64,000 nucleotides of DNA from positions 806,001-870,000 of the forward strand of contig NZ_CP141048.1 of assembly GCF_034627025.1 (NCBI RefSeq). Reading direction: 5' to 3'. Of this stretch, positions 9,136-18,802 are shown piece by piece (within the stretch, counting starts at the first letter, position 1; every line of letters begins with the position of its first letter). The DNA is from Microvirga lotononidis. GTDB taxonomy: Bacteria > Pseudomonadota > Alphaproteobacteria > Rhizobiales > Beijerinckiaceae. The translations under genes were made by a program, and so were the position numbers. The notes beneath the pieces were generated by a model. The model worked only from the letters and a program-made list of their open reading frames with translations, was not told where the DNA came from and made no database searches.

Positions 9136-10389
9136 TCAGGGGCGAATGAGAATGCACCGGAAATCGTTGACGTTCGTCAGAGTCGGGCCGGTCACGACGA
9201 GGCGGTCGAGCTGCGCGAAAGCCGTGTAGGCATCGTTCCTGTCCAGGTGTGCCGCCAGATCGATTCCCTTCGCGCGGGCATTCTCGAACAGGCTTGCGTC
9301 AAACCAGGCGCCCGCGTTGTCCTCGGAGCCGTCGATGCCGTCAGTATCGCAGGCGATGGCCGAGATTCTGCGCTCGCCCTTCAAGGACAGGACCAGAGCC
9401 AACAGGAACTCGGCATTGCGCCCGCCCCGCCCCTGCCCGCGCACGGTCACCGTCGTCTCACCGCCGGAGAGCAGGACGCATGGCGCTTTCGCGGGCTCCC
9501 CGTGCAGCAGCGCAGAACGGGCGATGCCGGCCATGACGCGCCCGACCTCCCTCGCCTCGCCTTCGAGCGCATCGCCCAGGATGAGCGGCGTCAGCCCCAG
9601 TTCACGGGCCTTTGTCGCAGCCGCGTCGAGCGCCATCTTGGGCGTCGACAGCATATGCACCGCGCCGCCGGCCACCGGCTCGGTGACGGCATTGGACCGG
9701 ATGGTCCGGAGGACATGGTCGGGCACGTCGATGCCGTATTTGCGCAGGATCTCGAGGGCCACGTCCGGATCGACGCGCTCGGGGATCGTCGGGCCGGACC
9801 CGATGCTGCCGGGATCGTCGCCGGGAACGTCCGAGATCAGATAGGTCACGAGCTTTGCCTTGCCGATGGCGGCCGCGAGCCTGCCGCCCTTGATGGCGGA
9901 GAGCGACTTTCGCACCAGGTTCATCTCCCCGATGGGAGCGCCTGATTTCAACAGCGCCCGGTTCAGATCCTGCTTGTCGGCGAGCGTCACCCCCTCGGCC
10001 GGCAGCGACAACAACGCAGAGGCTCCACCGGACATGAGGCACACGACGAGATCGTCGGGACCGGCCTCGCGAGCCAGGGTCAGGATGCGCCCGGCGGCCT
10101 TCAGCCCGGCTTCGTCCGGGACAGGATGAGCGGCCTCGACGATCTCGACGCTCCGCGTCGGCACCGCATGTCCGTACCGCGTGACCACGAGTCCCTCGCA
10201 GATTCCTCCCGCGCGGGTCCAGGCCTCCTCGAAGGCCGCCGCCATGCGGGCCGAGGCCTTTCCGGCGCCGAGGACGATCGTTCGTCCTTTCGGCCGAAGA
10301 GGCAGACGACCATCGAACTGTCCATCGGGAAGCGCCGCCTTGAGGGCGGCGTCGAACAGGGCGAGGAGAATTTCGGCATCGTTTGGCAT
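9136..10389 (-). CDS. Glycerate 2-kinase / TtuD-type (DUF4147-MOFRL)
   Basis: 417 residues in the two-domain DUF4147 plus MOFRL arrangement. Residues 1-240 hold KASARMA, CLMSGGASALL and NLVRKSLSAIKGG; the C-terminal MOFRL part has LLSGGETTVTVRGQGRGGRNAEF and CDTDGIDG. These class II glycerate kinases phosphorylate D-glycerate at O2 and were earlier called hydroxypyruvate reductase TtuD. ATG 10389 is the start. The gene stands alone, divergent from the HAD gene. Confidence 0.88.
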   Translation of the reverse strand: MPNDAEILLALFDAALKAALPDGQFDGRLPLRPKGRTIVLGAGKASARMAAAFEEAWTRAGGICEGLVVTRYGHAVPTRSVEIVEAAHPVPDEAGLKAAGRILTLAREAGPDDLVVCLMSGGASALLSLPAEGVTLADKQDLNRALLKSGAPIGEMNLVRKSLSAIKGGRLAAAIGKAKLVTYLISDVPGDDPGSIGSGPTIPERVDPDVALEILRKYGIDVPDHVLRTIRSNAVTEPVAGGAVHMLSTPKMALDAAATKARELGLTPLILGDALEGEAREVGRVMAGIARSALLHGEPAKAPCVLLSGGETTVTVRGQGRGGRNAEFLLALVLSLKGERRISAIACDTDGIDGSEDNAGAWFDASLFENARAKGIDLAAHLDRNDAYTAFAQLDRLVVTGPTLTNVNDFRCILIRP

Positions 10390-10551
10390 GGTGCCACTTT
10401 ACGTCAGAAATCCCGCACGTGAAGCCTCGAGCGGCAGATTGCACACAGGCGGCCCGTATCCCTGTCAAAGCCCTTGGACCTCACGGCAGGATCATGCTTA
10501 AAGGCAGGCAATTAGCCGCCTCACGATCTTCTCGCTCTCTCAAGGATGACC

Positions 10552-11352
10552 ATGACGCCCCTTTCACAGATGCCGCTGGAAACGGCACGCTCCATTCGTG
10601 TGGTTCTGACCGATATCGACGACACCGTCACGTCCGAAGGAATGCTGACGGCCTCGGCCTACGGCGCGCTGGAAGAGCTTCATCGCGCAGGCTTCCTCGT
10701 CATCCCCGTGACAGGTCGGCCGGCCGGATGGTGCGATCACATCGCCCGCATGTGGCCGGTCGATGCTGTGGTGGGAGAGAACGGCGCGTTCTATTTCCGC
10801 TATGACCGCGAACGCAAGACGATGCAGCAGCGCTTCTGGGCAAGCCCCGAGGAACTGAAGCGCAACCGCGCCAAGCTCGATGCCATCGAGGCGGAAGTGC
10901 TCGCGAGTGTCCCCGGTTCGGCGCTCGCCAGCGACCAGGCCTATCGCATGGCGGATCTCGCCATCGACTTCTGCGAGGATGTGCCCGCTCTGCCTGAGTC
11001 GGAGGTGGACAGGATCGTGTCCATTTTCGAGCGCGCGGGCGCGCAGGCGAAGGTCAGTTCCATTCATGTGAACGGATGGTTCGGGGACTACAACAAGCTG
11101 AGCATGGCCAGGACCCTTCTGTCCGACGTGTTCGGGATGGACTGGGACGAAGCGAAGAATGCCGTGGTCTATGCAGGCGACTCGCCGAATGACGAGCCGA
11201 TGTTCGCGGCCTTTCCCTTGAGCGTCGGCGTCGCCAATATCGAGGCCTTCGCGCATCGCCTGACCAGCAAGCCCGCCTATATCACGAAGGGCCATTCGGG
11301 CGACGGCTTCGCCGAACTCGCCCGCCTGCTGCTGGACGCAAGACGCGGATAG
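10552..11352 (+). CDS. HAD-superfamily type IIB phosphatase
   Basis: 266 residues. Motif I DIDDTVTS near residue 20, motif II TGRPAGW, Lys of motif III in YNKLSM and motif IV GDSPNDEPMF are complete, and the C2B cap lies between motifs II and III as in Cof/SPP-type phosphatases. ATG 10552 is preferred because AAGGA precedes it by five bases; another ATG at 10546 overlaps that site. The substrate is probably a phosphorylated sugar. It is 11 nt before an EEP-family gene, so the two are likely co-transcribed. Confidence 0.85.
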   Translation: MTPLSQMPLETARSIRVVLTDIDDTVTSEGMLTASAYGALEELHRAGFLVIPVTGRPAGWCDHIARMWPVDAVVGENGAFYFRYDRERKTMQQRFWASPEELKRNRAKLDAIEAEVLASVPGSALASDQAYRMADLAIDFCEDVPALPESEVDRIVSIFERAGAQAKVSSIHVNGWFGDYNKLSMARTLLSDVFGMDWDEAKNAVVYAGDSPNDEPMFAAFPLSVGVANIEAFAHRLTSKPAYITKGHSGDGFAELARLLLDARRG

Positions 11353-11363
11353 GACCGATCGCG

Positions 11364-12206
11364 ATGAAGCTCGTTACCTGGAACGTTCAATGGGGCCTGG
11401 GTTGCGACGGAAGGGTCGATCTCGCGCGCATCGTCGATGAGGCGCGCGCGTTCTGCGACGCGGACGTCTTCTGCTTCCAGGAGATCTCCCACGGCTTCGC
11501 CGCTCATGACGGCCATGACGATCAGCCTGCGCGGTTGGCGGCGCTCCTGCCGGACCATGCGGCAATCTTCCGCCCCGCCGTCGAGATGAGGGATCAAGAC
11601 GGCAGGCCGCAGGTCTTCGGCAACATGATCCTGTCGCGCCTGCCTGTCCTGCAGGTCACGAGCCACATGCTGCCCTGGCCCGCCAGCGAAGTGCGCAGCA
11701 TGCAGCGTCAGGCGCTGGAAGTGTTCGTCGCGACGGACGCAGGCCCGATCCGCGTCACCACCTGCCATCTCGAATATCATTCGCACGAGCACCGGCAGGC
11801 TCAAATCCAGCGCCTGCGGGACTTGTACGAGGATGCCGCTCTACGGGCACGGCTCGCGTTTCGGGAAATCTCGGACGGGCCTTACCGCACATTGCCGGCG
11901 CCCATCGGCTCCATCGTCTGCGGCGATTTCAATATCGAGCCGCACGATCCCCTTCATGCGGGCATGCAGCGACCCTTCTCATCGGATATTCCGGCCTTCT
12001 TGGACGCCTGGACGGCGCGGCACGGCACGATCCCGCATCCGCCGACCACCGGCGTCGCGGACCACCGGCAATGGCCCCAGGGACCGCATTCCCGCGACTA
12101 CATCTTCGTCTCGGAGGATCTCGCCCGTCGGATCGTGGATGTTCGGGTCGATGTCGAAACCACGGCATCCGATCACCAGCCGGTGGCGATCACGCTGAGG
12201 GGATAG
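11364..12206 (+). CDS. Endonuclease/exonuclease/phosphatase (EEP) family hydrolase
   Basis: 280 residues with the full EEP active site: TWNVQWG at the N-terminus, the metal Glu in CFQEI, DFNIEP in the CGDFN motif, RDYIFVS, and C-terminal SDHQPV. No signal peptide is seen, so the protein is cytoplasmic. EEP enzymes cleave phosphodiesters or phosphomonoesters in nucleic acids, lipids or sugars; the substrate is open. The partner HAD phosphatase upstream suggests a joint dephosphorylation step (inference). Confidence 0.85.
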   Translation: MKLVTWNVQWGLGCDGRVDLARIVDEARAFCDADVFCFQEISHGFAAHDGHDDQPARLAALLPDHAAIFRPAVEMRDQDGRPQVFGNMILSRLPVLQVTSHMLPWPASEVRSMQRQALEVFVATDAGPIRVTTCHLEYHSHEHRQAQIQRLRDLYEDAALRARLAFREISDGPYRTLPAPIGSIVCGDFNIEPHDPLHAGMQRPFSSDIPAFLDAWTARHGTIPHPPTTGVADHRQWPQGPHSRDYIFVSEDLARRIVDVRVDVETTASDHQPVAITLRG

Positions 12207-12238
12207 AAACGTTCGGCCTTGGACCGATCAGTTGAAAA

Positions 12239-12268
12239 GCCCGGCCGCTGTGAGCGGCCGGGCTTTTT
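12239..12268. terminator. Strong bidirectional intrinsic terminator
   Basis: GCCCGGCCGC (12239-12248) pairs perfectly with GCGGCCGGGC (12254-12263) around TGTGA and is followed by TTTTT; on the other strand the stem is followed by TTTT. It separates the EEP gene from the convergent semialdehyde dehydrogenase gene. Confidence 0.9.
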
Positions 12269-12275
12269 CTGTCGC

Positions 12276-13763
12276 TCAGAGACCGGCGAGGTTGATGTAC
12301 TTGATTTCGAGGAAGCCCTCGATGCCGTACTTGGATCCTTCGCGGCCCAGCCCCGACTGCTTCACGCCGCCGAACGGCGCCATCTCGTTGGCGAGCGCGG
12401 GCGTGTTCACCCCCACCATGCCGCTCTCCAGCGCCTCCGCCACGCGCCAGACGCGGGCCATGTCCTTGGCATAGAAATACGACGCCAGGCCGAACTCGGA
12501 GTCGTTCGCCATCGCGATCACGTCCGCCTCGTCCTTGAACGTGATGATCGGCGCCAAGGGCGCGAAGGTCTCTTCCTTCGTCACCTTCATCGCCTGCGTC
12601 ACACCGGTCATCACAGTCGGCTCGAAGAAGGTGCTGCCGAGATCCGAACGCTTGCCGCCCACCAGCAGCTTGCCGCCCTTGTCGAGCACGTCCCGGACGT
12701 GCTCCTCCATCTTGGCCACGGCGCGGTCGTCGATCAGCGGCCCCATGGTCACGCCGGCGTCCGTGCCCCGGCCGAGCTTGAGGCTTCCGGCCTTGGCGGC
12801 AAGCTTCTCGGCAAAGGCCTCGGCCACGCCCTCCTGCACGTAGATCCGGTTGGCGCAGACGCAGGTCTGGCCGGCATTGCGGAACTTGGACGCCATCGCG
12901 CCCTCGACGGCCGCGTCGAGATCGGCATCGTCGAACACGATGAAGGGGGCATTGCCGCCAAGCTCCAGCGACAGGCGCTTGATCCCGTCGGCGGCTTCCT
13001 TCATCAACCAGCGGCCTACGCCCGTGGAACCGGTGAACGTGATCTTGGCCACCTTCGGGTTATGGCAGAATTCCTCGCCGATGGGCTTGGCCTCGCCGGT
13101 GACCACCGAGAACGCCCCCTTCGGCACCCCGGCCCGCTCGGCTAGAACGGCGAGCGCCAGGGCCGACAACGGGGTCTGGGCGGCGGGCTTGAGCACCATG
13201 GTGCAGCCGGCGGCCAGAGCCGGTCCCACCTTGCGGGTGATCATGCCGTTGGGAAAGTTCCAGGGCGTGATCGCCGCGCACACGCCGACCGGCTGCTTGA
13301 GCACCACGATGCGCTGGGACGGTGTGGCCCCGGGAATGACGTCGCCGTCGATGCGCTTGGCCTCTTCGGCGAACCACTCGATATAGGCCGCGTTCGAGAT
13401 CACTTCGCCCTTGGCTTCGGCCAGCGGCTTGCCCTGCTCGGTGGTGAGGATGAGCGCCAGGTCGTCGGCATTGGCGACGATCAGGTCGTACCAGCGGCGC
13501 AGGATGGCGCTGCGCTCCTTGGCGGTGCGCTTGGCCCAGTCCTTCTGGACCGCGTGGGCCTTGTCGATGGCCCGCCGGGCGGCGTCGGGGCCGAGATCGG
13601 GCACTTCGAGGATGAGGGCGCCGTCGAAGGGATCGGTGACGGGAATGGTCTTGCCGTCCGGCGCGTCGATCCACTCGCCCGCCACATAGGCCTGCCCCAC
13701 CAGCAGCGAGGGGTCCTTCAGGTCCACAACGCGGCGATCCACAGGTTTCGCATGAACGGTCAT
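12276..13763 (-). CDS. gabD: NAD(P)-dependent succinate-semialdehyde dehydrogenase
   Basis: 495-residue aldehyde dehydrogenase. TEQGKPLAEAKGEV, NADP-fold FTGSTGVGRWLM, catalytic Glu in LELGGNAPFIV and catalytic Cys in NAGQTCVCANR are in the expected order and match the GabD branch. ATG 13763 starts the conserved region; the frame extends upstream without a ribosome site. The enzyme oxidises succinate semialdehyde to succinate, the last step of 4-aminobutyrate breakdown. No gabT is adjacent. Confidence 0.9.
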   Translation of the reverse strand: MTVHAKPVDRRVVDLKDPSLLVGQAYVAGEWIDAPDGKTIPVTDPFDGALILEVPDLGPDAARRAIDKAHAVQKDWAKRTAKERSAILRRWYDLIVANADDLALILTTEQGKPLAEAKGEVISNAAYIEWFAEEAKRIDGDVIPGATPSQRIVVLKQPVGVCAAITPWNFPNGMITRKVGPALAAGCTMVLKPAAQTPLSALALAVLAERAGVPKGAFSVVTGEAKPIGEEFCHNPKVAKITFTGSTGVGRWLMKEAADGIKRLSLELGGNAPFIVFDDADLDAAVEGAMASKFRNAGQTCVCANRIYVQEGVAEAFAEKLAAKAGSLKLGRGTDAGVTMGPLIDDRAVAKMEEHVRDVLDKGGKLLVGGKRSDLGSTFFEPTVMTGVTQAMKVTKEETFAPLAPIITFKDEADVIAMANDSEFGLASYFYAKDMARVWRVAEALESGMVGVNTPALANEMAPFGGVKQSGLGREGSKYGIEGFLEIKYINLAGL

Positions 13764-14079
13764 CTTGAAAGACTCCAATCTCGACAAGGGGAGGACGGGA
13801 CGCTTCAGCGAGATATAGGGGCTAGACCCGGCCCTGTGAACCACAGGAGATGCGGAGCAGGATTGCCGGCCTTGCGGCCGAGGCTCGTCGGCCGACCAGA
13901 TGGAAATGCCTGAAAATAAGGCAGAAACAGGAGAATAGCTGCGACTTAAGGATGACCCCATATCGCATTGCACAAGACAGAAGTCTCTATACCTTTCTGA
14001 CCACCGCCGACCGCATTCTCATGCGGCGGCCCGAACGATGGCTGGATCAACCAGCTCCAGAAGGAAGGGAAGGAAATCG
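13764..14079. other. Divergent intergenic region, gabD / ABC importer
   Basis: 316 bases holding the promoters of both divergent genes. I see a small perfect hairpin, CCGCAT (14013-14018) with ATGCGG (14023-14028), in the probable leader of the binding-protein gene, and an AAGGAA ribosome site at 14071. No operator repeat is convincing. Confidence 0.5.
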
Positions 14080-15288
14080 ATGCGAGTTCTCAGTAAAGTT
14101 CTGTTCGCCCTCAGCTGCACCGTGGCCGCGCAGTCGGCCTACGCCCAGCAGGCCTCCGACGGCGTCGTCAAGATCGGCATCCTGAACGATCAATCTGGCG
14201 TCTATGCGGATTTCGGCGGCAAATCGTCGGTCGAGGCCGCCCGCATGGCCGTGCAGGATTTCGGCGGCAAGGTTCTTGGCGTGCCCGTCGAGATCGTCAG
14301 CGCGGATCACCAGAACAAGCCTGACGTAGCGGCAAGCATTGCCCGGCAATGGTACGACACCGAGAAGGTCGATGCCATCATGGAACTGACCACTTCGTCC
14401 GTCGCTCTCGCGGTCCAGGGTCTTTCCAAGGACAAGAAGAAGATCACCATCACCACCGGAGCCGCGACCACCGACCTCACCGGCAAGCAGTGCACGCCTT
14501 ACGGCTTCCACTGGGCCTACGACACCCACGCCCTCGCGGTCGGCACCGGCGGCGCGCTGGTGGAGAACGGCGGCAACAAGTGGTTCTTCCTCACGGCCGA
14601 TTATGCCTTCGGCTACTCCCTTGAAGGCGAGACCTCGAAGTTCGTGAAGTCGAAGGGCGGTCAGGTTCTCGGCTCCGTCCGCCATCCGCTGGCGGCCACC
14701 GACTACTCGTCCTTCCTGCTGCAGGCCCAGAGTTCCGGCGCCAACGTGATCGGCCTCGCCAATGCGGGTCTCGATACCGCGAACGCCATCAAGCAGGCGG
14801 CGGAGTTCGGCATCACCCAGGGCGGCACCCGTCTGGCGGCGCTGCTCTTCACTCTTGCCGAGGTGAAGGGCCTCGGCCTGAAGGCCGCACAGGGCCTGAC
14901 CCTGACGGAAGGATGGTACTGGGATCAGAGCGACGAGAACCGCGCCTTCGCCAAGAAGTTCCAGGAAAAGACCGGCCGCATGCCGAACATGATCCACATG
15001 GGCACCTACTCGGCCGTGACGCAGTACCTGAAGGCGGTCGACAAGGCCGGCACGGACGCGACCGAGCCGGTCGCCAAGCTCCTGCACGAAATGCCCGTCC
15101 AGGACGTCTTTGCCAAGAACGGCAAGGTTCTGCCCAACGGCCGCATGGTCTACGACATGTATCTGTTCCAGGTGAAGAAGCCGGAAGAGAGCAAGAGCGA
15201 CTGGGACATGTACAAGCAACTCGCCAAGGTTCCGGGCGATCAGGCCTATCTGTCCATGGCCGAGAGCGGCTGTCAGCTCACGCAGTAA
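14080..15288 (+). CDS. LivK-type periplasmic binding protein of an ABC importer
   Basis: 402 residues with a signal peptide (MRVLSKVLFALSCTVAAQS.YAQ) and a type I periplasmic binding fold: VKIGILNDQSGVYADFGG at the mature N-terminus and WFFLTADYAFGYSLEG in the second lobe. ATG 14080 follows AAGGAA; a longer in-frame start would spoil the signal peptide. It heads an importer operon with two ATPases and two permeases and a terminal GMC oxidoreductase. That neighbour argues for an alcohol or other non-amino-acid ligand (inference). Confidence 0.88.
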   Translation: MRVLSKVLFALSCTVAAQSAYAQQASDGVVKIGILNDQSGVYADFGGKSSVEAARMAVQDFGGKVLGVPVEIVSADHQNKPDVAASIARQWYDTEKVDAIMELTTSSVALAVQGLSKDKKKITITTGAATTDLTGKQCTPYGFHWAYDTHALAVGTGGALVENGGNKWFFLTADYAFGYSLEGETSKFVKSKGGQVLGSVRHPLAATDYSSFLLQAQSSGANVIGLANAGLDTANAIKQAAEFGITQGGTRLAALLFTLAEVKGLGLKAAQGLTLTEGWYWDQSDENRAFAKKFQEKTGRMPNMIHMGTYSAVTQYLKAVDKAGTDATEPVAKLLHEMPVQDVFAKNGKVLPNGRMVYDMYLFQVKKPEESKSDWDMYKQLAKVPGDQAYLSMAESGCQLTQ

Positions 15289-15407
15289 TCTCCAGGCTGC
15301 GCGGGCCGGTACAAGCCGCCCCGCTTCATCATCCGACAACGGCTGGTCTCGAGCCTCGCGCCCGAACCAGCCGTTGCATCCTCATCAAGAGAGTGTCGGA
15401 TCATTCA

Positions 15408-16166
15408 ATGGTCAGTACGCAACCTATCTTGAGCGCCACCGGCCTCACCATGGAGTTTCGGGGCTTCGTGGCCGTGAAGGACGTGACGCTGTCCGTCAAT
15501 GAAGGCACGATCCACGCCCTCATCGGCCCCAACGGCGCCGGGAAGACCACCGTCTTCAACCTGCTCACCAAGTTTCTCACGCCGACCCGCGGTCAGATCG
15601 CGTTCAAGGGTTCGGACATCACGAACCTGAAGCCCGCCGAGGTCGCGCGGCTCGGGCTCGTGCGCTCCTTCCAGATTTCGGCCGTGTTCCCGCACCTCAC
15701 GGTGCTCGACAACGTGCGCGTCGCCCTGCAGCGCCCCTCGGGCCTCGCGACGCAGTTCTGGCGCTCCGCTTCGTCCCTTTCGGCGCTCAATGATCGCGCC
15801 ATGGAGCTGATCGACGCGGTCGGCCTCAGGGCCTATGCGCATCTGCCGGCCGTCGAGTTGTCCTACGGACGCAAGCGCGCCCTCGAAATCGCCACCACCC
15901 TGGCCCTCGATCCCGCCATGCTTCTGCTCGACGAGCCCATGGCCGGCATGGGCCATGAAGACATCGGCCGCATCTCCGACCTGATCCGGCGCATCGCCCG
16001 CAACCGCACGGTCCTGATGGTCGAGCACAACCTGAACGTGGTGTCCGACCTCTGCGACCGCGTCACCGTTCTGGCACGCGGCGAGATCCTCTCCGACGGC
16101 TCGTACGACACGGTCAGCCAGGACCCGCGCGTGCGCGAAGCCTATATGGGAACCGAGCATGAGTAG
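15408..16166 (+). CDS. LivG-type ABC ATPase
   Basis: 252 residues with Walker A GPNGAGKTT, Q-loop region SFQIS, Walker B MLLLDEPMAGM and the EHN switch, typical of LivG. The ABC signature reads LSYGRKRALEIA, where most LivG proteins have SYGQQR, a tolerated variant. It energises the importer together with the following LivF-type ATPase, whose ATG overlaps its stop by 8 nt. Confidence 0.9.
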   Translation: MVSTQPILSATGLTMEFRGFVAVKDVTLSVNEGTIHALIGPNGAGKTTVFNLLTKFLTPTRGQIAFKGSDITNLKPAEVARLGLVRSFQISAVFPHLTVLDNVRVALQRPSGLATQFWRSASSLSALNDRAMELIDAVGLRAYAHLPAVELSYGRKRALEIATTLALDPAMLLLDEPMAGMGHEDIGRISDLIRRIARNRTVLMVEHNLNVVSDLCDRVTVLARGEILSDGSYDTVSQDPRVREAYMGTEHE

Positions 16167-16866
16167 CGCTCCTCTTCTCGAAGTCCGCGGGCTCAACGCC
16201 TGGTACGGCGAAAGCCATGTCCTTCATGGGGTCGATCTCGACATCCGCGAGGGCGAGACGGTGACCCTGCTCGGTCGCAACGGCGCGGGCAAGACGACCA
16301 CGCTGCGTGCCATCATGGGCATCCTGCGCCGTCGTGAGGGCGTCATCCGTCTGCGTGGAAAGGATCTCCTGGGATTGCCGCTCCACAAGGTCGCGCAGTC
16401 CGGCCTCGGCTACGTGCCAGAGGAGCGCGGCATCTTCGCGAGCCTGAACGTCTCCGAGAACCTGATGCTGCCGCCGACGGTGTCCGAAGGCGGCATGAGC
16501 GTGGAGGAGATCTATACTCTCTTCCCCAACCTGCACGAGCGCCGTTCGAGCCAGGGTACGAAGCTTTCGGGCGGCGAGCAGCAGATGCTCGCCATCGCCC
16601 GCGTGCTGCGCACCGGTGCACGGATCATCCTTCTCGACGAACCGACGGAGGGCTTGGCTCCCGTCATCGTCCAGCGCATCGGCGATGTGCTGGTCGCCTT
16701 GAAGAAGCGCGGCATGACCATCCTGCTCGTGGAACAGAACTTCCGCTTCGCGAAGAAAGTGGCTGATCGCTTCTACCTCATGGAAGATGGGCGTATGGTG
16801 AACTCGTTCCCCGGGCACGAGCTCGATGCGCGCATGGACGAACTCCACGAAGTTCTTGGGGTGTAG
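16159..16866 (+). CDS. LivF-type ABC ATPase
   Basis: 235 residues, the normal LivF length. Walker A GRNGAGKTTT, signature LSGGEQQMLAIAR, Walker B IILLDEPTEGL and the LVEQN switch are all present, as is the family-typical GYVPEERGIFA. It forms a heterodimer with the LivG-type protein on the cytoplasmic side of the permeases. It overlaps the upstream gene and is 6 nt from the downstream permease. Confidence 0.92.
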   Translation: MSSAPLLEVRGLNAWYGESHVLHGVDLDIREGETVTLLGRNGAGKTTTLRAIMGILRRREGVIRLRGKDLLGLPLHKVAQSGLGYVPEERGIFASLNVSENLMLPPTVSEGGMSVEEIYTLFPNLHERRSSQGTKLSGGEQQMLAIARVLRTGARIILLDEPTEGLAPVIVQRIGDVLVALKKRGMTILLVEQNFRFAKKVADRFYLMEDGRMVNSFPGHELDARMDELHEVLGV

Positions 16867-16872
16867 AGCATC

Positions 16873-17760
16873 ATGAGCACCATTTTCGGCATACCCGCCC
16901 CGGCCCTCTACGGGCAGATCCTCATCGGCCTGATCAACGGCTCCTTCTATGCCATGCTGAGCCTCGGCCTAGCAGTGATCTTCGGTCTGCTCCGGGTCAT
17001 CAACTTCGCCCACGGCGCGCAATACATGCTGGGCGCCTTCGCCGCCTACCTGCTCCTGAGCTGGCTCGGGATCGGCTATTGGCCGGCGCTCATCCTGGCC
17101 CCTCTGATCGTCGGCGCCATCGCGGTCGTGATCGAGAAGACGATGCTGAGCCGGCTCTACGGCGTGGATCCGCTCTACGGCCTTCTCCTGACCTTCGGCC
17201 TCGCCCTGATCCTCGAAGGCGCCTTCCGCTACTGGTTCGGCGCCGCAGGCCAACCCTATTCCCCTCCCCCGCAACTGACGGGAGCGATCAACCTGGGCTT
17301 CATGTTCATGCCGATCTATCGCGGCTGGGTGGTCATCGCGTCTCTGGTCATCTGCCTGGGCACGTGGCTTCTCATCGAGAAGACGCGCCTCGGCGCCTAT
17401 CTCCGCGCGGCGACGGAAAATGCCACGCTCGTCCAGGCCTTCGGCGTGAACGTGCCGCTGCTCCTGACGCTGACCTACGCCCTCGGCGCGGCGCTGGCGG
17501 GTCTCGCCGGCGTGCTGGCGGCGCCGATCTACCAAGTGAGCCCGCTCATGGGCTCGAACCTCATCATCATCGTGTTCGCCGTGGTCGTCGTCGGCGGCAT
17601 GGGCTCGATCCTGGGCGCCATCGTGACCGGCTACGTGCTCGGCGTTCTCGAGGGATTGACGAAGGTCTTCTATCCGGAAGCCTCGAGTATCGTTATCTTC
17701 GTGATCATGGCCATCGTTCTGCTCGTCAGGCCGGCGGGTCTCTTCGGGCGGGAGGAGTGA
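16873..17760 (+). CDS. LivH-type ABC permease
   Basis: 295-residue inner-membrane protein with about eight hydrophobic segments. The opening GLINGSFYAMLSLGLAVIFGL, RVINFAHGA and GMGSILGAIVTG are LivH hallmarks, and TENATLVQAFG corresponds to the cytoplasmic coupling loop. It pairs with the LivM-type permease 4 nt downstream. Gene order SBP-G-F-H-M is unusual only in placing the ATPases before the permeases. Confidence 0.9.
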   Translation: MSTIFGIPAPALYGQILIGLINGSFYAMLSLGLAVIFGLLRVINFAHGAQYMLGAFAAYLLLSWLGIGYWPALILAPLIVGAIAVVIEKTMLSRLYGVDPLYGLLLTFGLALILEGAFRYWFGAAGQPYSPPPQLTGAINLGFMFMPIYRGWVVIASLVICLGTWLLIEKTRLGAYLRAATENATLVQAFGVNVPLLLTLTYALGAALAGLAGVLAAPIYQVSPLMGSNLIIIVFAVVVVGGMGSILGAIVTGYVLGVLEGLTKVFYPEASSIVIFVIMAIVLLVRPAGLFGREE

Positions 17761-17764
17761 TATC

Positions 17765-18739
17765 ATGGCTGTAGGAACCCAGTATCTCGCACAACAGCCC
17801 CGGCTCCGCACATCCTCCATGGTTTTCGGAGCGGTCGCCATCGCGGCCCTGCTGGTGGCGCCCTTCGTCTTCTACCCCGTGATGCTGATGAGCGTGCTCT
17901 GCTTCGCGCTCTTCGCCTGCGCGTTCAACCTGCTCATCGGCTATGTGGGCCTTCTCTCCTTCGGCCATGCGGCCTTCTTCGGCGGCGCGGCCTATTTCAC
18001 CGCCCATGCGGCCAAGGTGTGGGGGTGGGAGCCCCTGACCGCTATCCTGCTAGGCGTGGCGGGAGCCGCCGCCATGGGGCTCGTGATCGGCTTCGTGGCG
18101 ATCCGCCGTCAGGGTATCTATTTCGCCATGATCACGCTCGCCCTGTCGCAGATGTTCGCCTTCATCTGCTTGCAGGTGCCCTTCACCCACGGCGAGGACG
18201 GCATTCAGGGCGTGCCGCGCGGCCATCTGCTCGGCTTCATCGACCTCAACCAGCCCCTGACCATGTATTACGTCACGCTGGCGATCTTCCTGTTCGGCTT
18301 CTTCTCCATCTGGCGTATCGTGAACTCGCCCTTCGGCAATATTCTCAAGGCGATTCGCGAGAACGAGCGGCGCGCCGTCTCCCTCGGCTACCGGGTCGAT
18401 CGCTACAAGCTCGGCGCTTTCGTGATGTCGGCCGCACTGGCGGGGCTGGCAGGCGGCACGAAGGCCATCGTGTTCCAGTTCGCGACGCTCACGGACGTGC
18501 AGTGGCAGATGTCCGGCGAGGTCATTCTCATGACCCTGCTCGGCGGTATCGGCACGATGATCGGCCCCATCGTGGGCGCCGGTCTCGTCATTGCCTTGCA
18601 GAATTATCTGGCGGCCTCCGCTTTCCCCGTGACGGTGCTGATCGGCATCATCTTCGTGATCTGCGTGCTCCTGTTCCGCCGGGGCATCGTGGGAGAGATT
18701 TTGGAATTGATGAGGCGCCGGACCAAGGGCGCTTCCTGA
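17765..18739 (+). CDS. LivM-type ABC permease
   Basis: 324 residues with multiple membrane segments, the conserved GYVGLLSFGHAAFFG block and the coupling helix region IRENERRAVSLGY. The ribosome site GGAGGAG lies inside the end of the preceding gene. It completes the translocation pore with the LivH-type subunit. The next gene, a GMC oxidoreductase, begins 63 nt later on the same strand. Confidence 0.9.
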   Translation: MAVGTQYLAQQPRLRTSSMVFGAVAIAALLVAPFVFYPVMLMSVLCFALFACAFNLLIGYVGLLSFGHAAFFGGAAYFTAHAAKVWGWEPLTAILLGVAGAAAMGLVIGFVAIRRQGIYFAMITLALSQMFAFICLQVPFTHGEDGIQGVPRGHLLGFIDLNQPLTMYYVTLAIFLFGFFSIWRIVNSPFGNILKAIRENERRAVSLGYRVDRYKLGAFVMSAALAGLAGGTKAIVFQFATLTDVQWQMSGEVILMTLLGGIGTMIGPIVGAGLVIALQNYLAASAFPVTVLIGIIFVICVLLFRRGIVGEILELMRRRTKGAS

Positions 18740-18802
18740 GAGCGACGAAAACTCTGCGGGCGCTCGATCCGACGAGCGCTCTCCTATTCATCGAGCCATG
18801 CC